Source of the DNA: Thermoplasmata archaeon
Lineage (GTDB): Archaea > Thermoplasmatota > SW-10-69-26
Direction: 5' to 3'
NCBI GenBank assembly: GCA_003561665.1
Contig: PWVY01000288.1
Coordinates: 1-6,136 of the forward strand
DNA: 6,136 bases
Positions within the stretch are counted from its first letter, which is position 1; each line of letters starts with the position of its first letter. Shown piece after piece: positions 5,699 to 6,136 of the stretch. The notes beneath the pieces were generated by a model. It was not told where the DNA came from. It did not search any database and was given only the letters and a program-made list of their open reading frames with translations. The translations under genes and the position numbers were made by a program.

Positions 5699-5720
5699 CC
5701 CCCCACACCTTGGTGGGGGG
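5699..5720 (-). terminator. GC hairpin downstream of the right-edge gene
   Basis: CCCCCCAC (5699-5706) pairs with GTGGGGGG (5713-5720), an 8-bp perfect stem around the 6-base loop ACCTTG. On the minus strand it lies 45 bases after the stop codon of the right-edge gene and about 170 bases before the Trm5-like start. It probably ends the right-edge transcript. No strong T-tract follows on the minus strand. Confidence 0.4.
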
Positions 5721-5764
5721 TGCTCGAGGAGGCCCAAGGCTCGTACGAATCCACCCAAACGTGC

Positions 5765-6136
5765 TCATTCGAACGGGAACGCGATGTCCGCGCCTGCCGC
5801 GATGACATCCCCTACCCCCAGGCTCGTCGCTTGGACGGTGTACGTGCCCGGTCCAAGCGCCTCGTCGCCCGTGGAATCCATCAGGTGACACGGGCAGGCA
5901 TGCGCGTCGCCATCGGGTGCATGCAAGGAGAGGTCCACCGTGCCCGGTGCACGGGAGGCGCCGTAGAAGAGAAGCGTCTCCTCTACTTCCAGATCCACAA
6001 CCCCATCGACGACCGCGTGCGCCCCCGTGAGGGTCACGCCCGCGCCGGCATGAACGCTCGCCACCCCTGCAAAATCGTGGAGCGCATACACGAACGCATC
6101 CTCCCCCCGCGTGACATCCGTAAGCGTGATCCCGTC
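5765..6136 (-). CDS. Unrecognised, probably extracellular beta-rich protein, C-terminal part (cut by right window edge)
   Basis: The frame is open from the right edge to a TGA at 5765-5767, giving the last 123 residues. No in-frame start with a ribosome site is needed, because the frame runs on past the window edge; the GTG at 6089-6091 is just an internal Val codon. The sequence alternates short hydrophobic strands with Gly/Asp turns (GVASVHAGAGVTLTG, GVVDLEVEETLLFYG, GTVDLSLHAPDG, GPGTYTVQATSLG), the look of a beta-sandwich or Ig-like domain found in cell-surface proteins. A CPC motif at residues 81-83 (HACPCH) is flanked by histidines and could bind metal or form disulfides. The family is not recognised. 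Codon ends are strongly GC, supporting a real gene. Confidence 0.65.
   Translation of the reverse strand, partial: DGITLTDVTRGEDAFVYALHDFAGVASVHAGAGVTLTGAHAVVDGVVDLEVEETLLFYGASRAPGTVDLSLHAPDGDAHACPCHLMDSTGDEALGPGTYTVQATSLGVGDVIAAGADIAFPFE

Noticed and set aside
5565..5700. Box C/D small RNA or riboswitch before the Trm5-like gene
   Set aside because: GATGA-like words occur, but no matched C, D, C' and D' boxes with proper spacing, and no conserved riboswitch core, could be found.

Overview
The window comes from a high-GC prokaryotic chromosome, most likely archaeal. The best evidence is a Trm5-family (COG2520) tRNA methyltransferase gene on the minus strand, and a tRNA-Thr(UGU) gene with no encoded CCA and a U discriminator. 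Some genes have Shine-Dalgarno-like starts, while the Fic gene looks leaderless behind an AT-rich, TATA-like promoter. I cannot fix the phylum; high-GC Thermoplasmatota or another mesophilic euryarchaeal lineage would fit.

Layout from left to right. (1) 1-152, minus: the start of a secreted protein cut by the left edge, with a strong G-quadruplex motif just upstream of its start. (2) 273-346, plus: tRNA-Thr. (3) 422-535: a short regulatory-looking stretch with a 16-bp perfect palindrome and several TAATAAGG repeats, leading into (4) 543-1622, plus: a Fic-family AMP-transferase with an N-terminal inhibitory motif and a C-terminal winged-helix-like region. (5) 1833-2687, minus: a small-molecule class I SAM methyltransferase, divergent from (6) 2908-3363, plus: a SnoaL/NTF2-like cyclase-type protein. 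(7) 3499-4164, plus: a six-helix membrane protein, convergent with (8) 4225-4614, minus: a small secreted protein built from three 35-residue repeats with six regularly spaced cysteines. (9) 4722-5525, minus: the Trm5-like enzyme. (10) 5765-6136, minus: the C-terminal part of an unrecognised, probably extracellular beta-rich protein cut by the right edge.

The genes do not form one obvious pathway. The Trm5-like enzyme and the tRNA gene belong to translation. The methyltransferase and SnoaL-like protein share a 220-bp divergent intergenic region and may be co-regulated. The Fic gene looks like an accessory insertion beside the tRNA gene: its coding strand is C-rich inside an otherwise G-rich plus strand, and its promoter region is unusually AT-rich. 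Hairpins sit after the Fic, SnoaL-like and membrane-protein genes and downstream of the right-edge gene, so most genes are probably transcribed singly. The most distinctive items are the six-cysteine repeat protein, the repeated TAATAAGG sites before the Fic gene, and the Trm5-like enzyme that lacks the usual N-terminal D1 domain.
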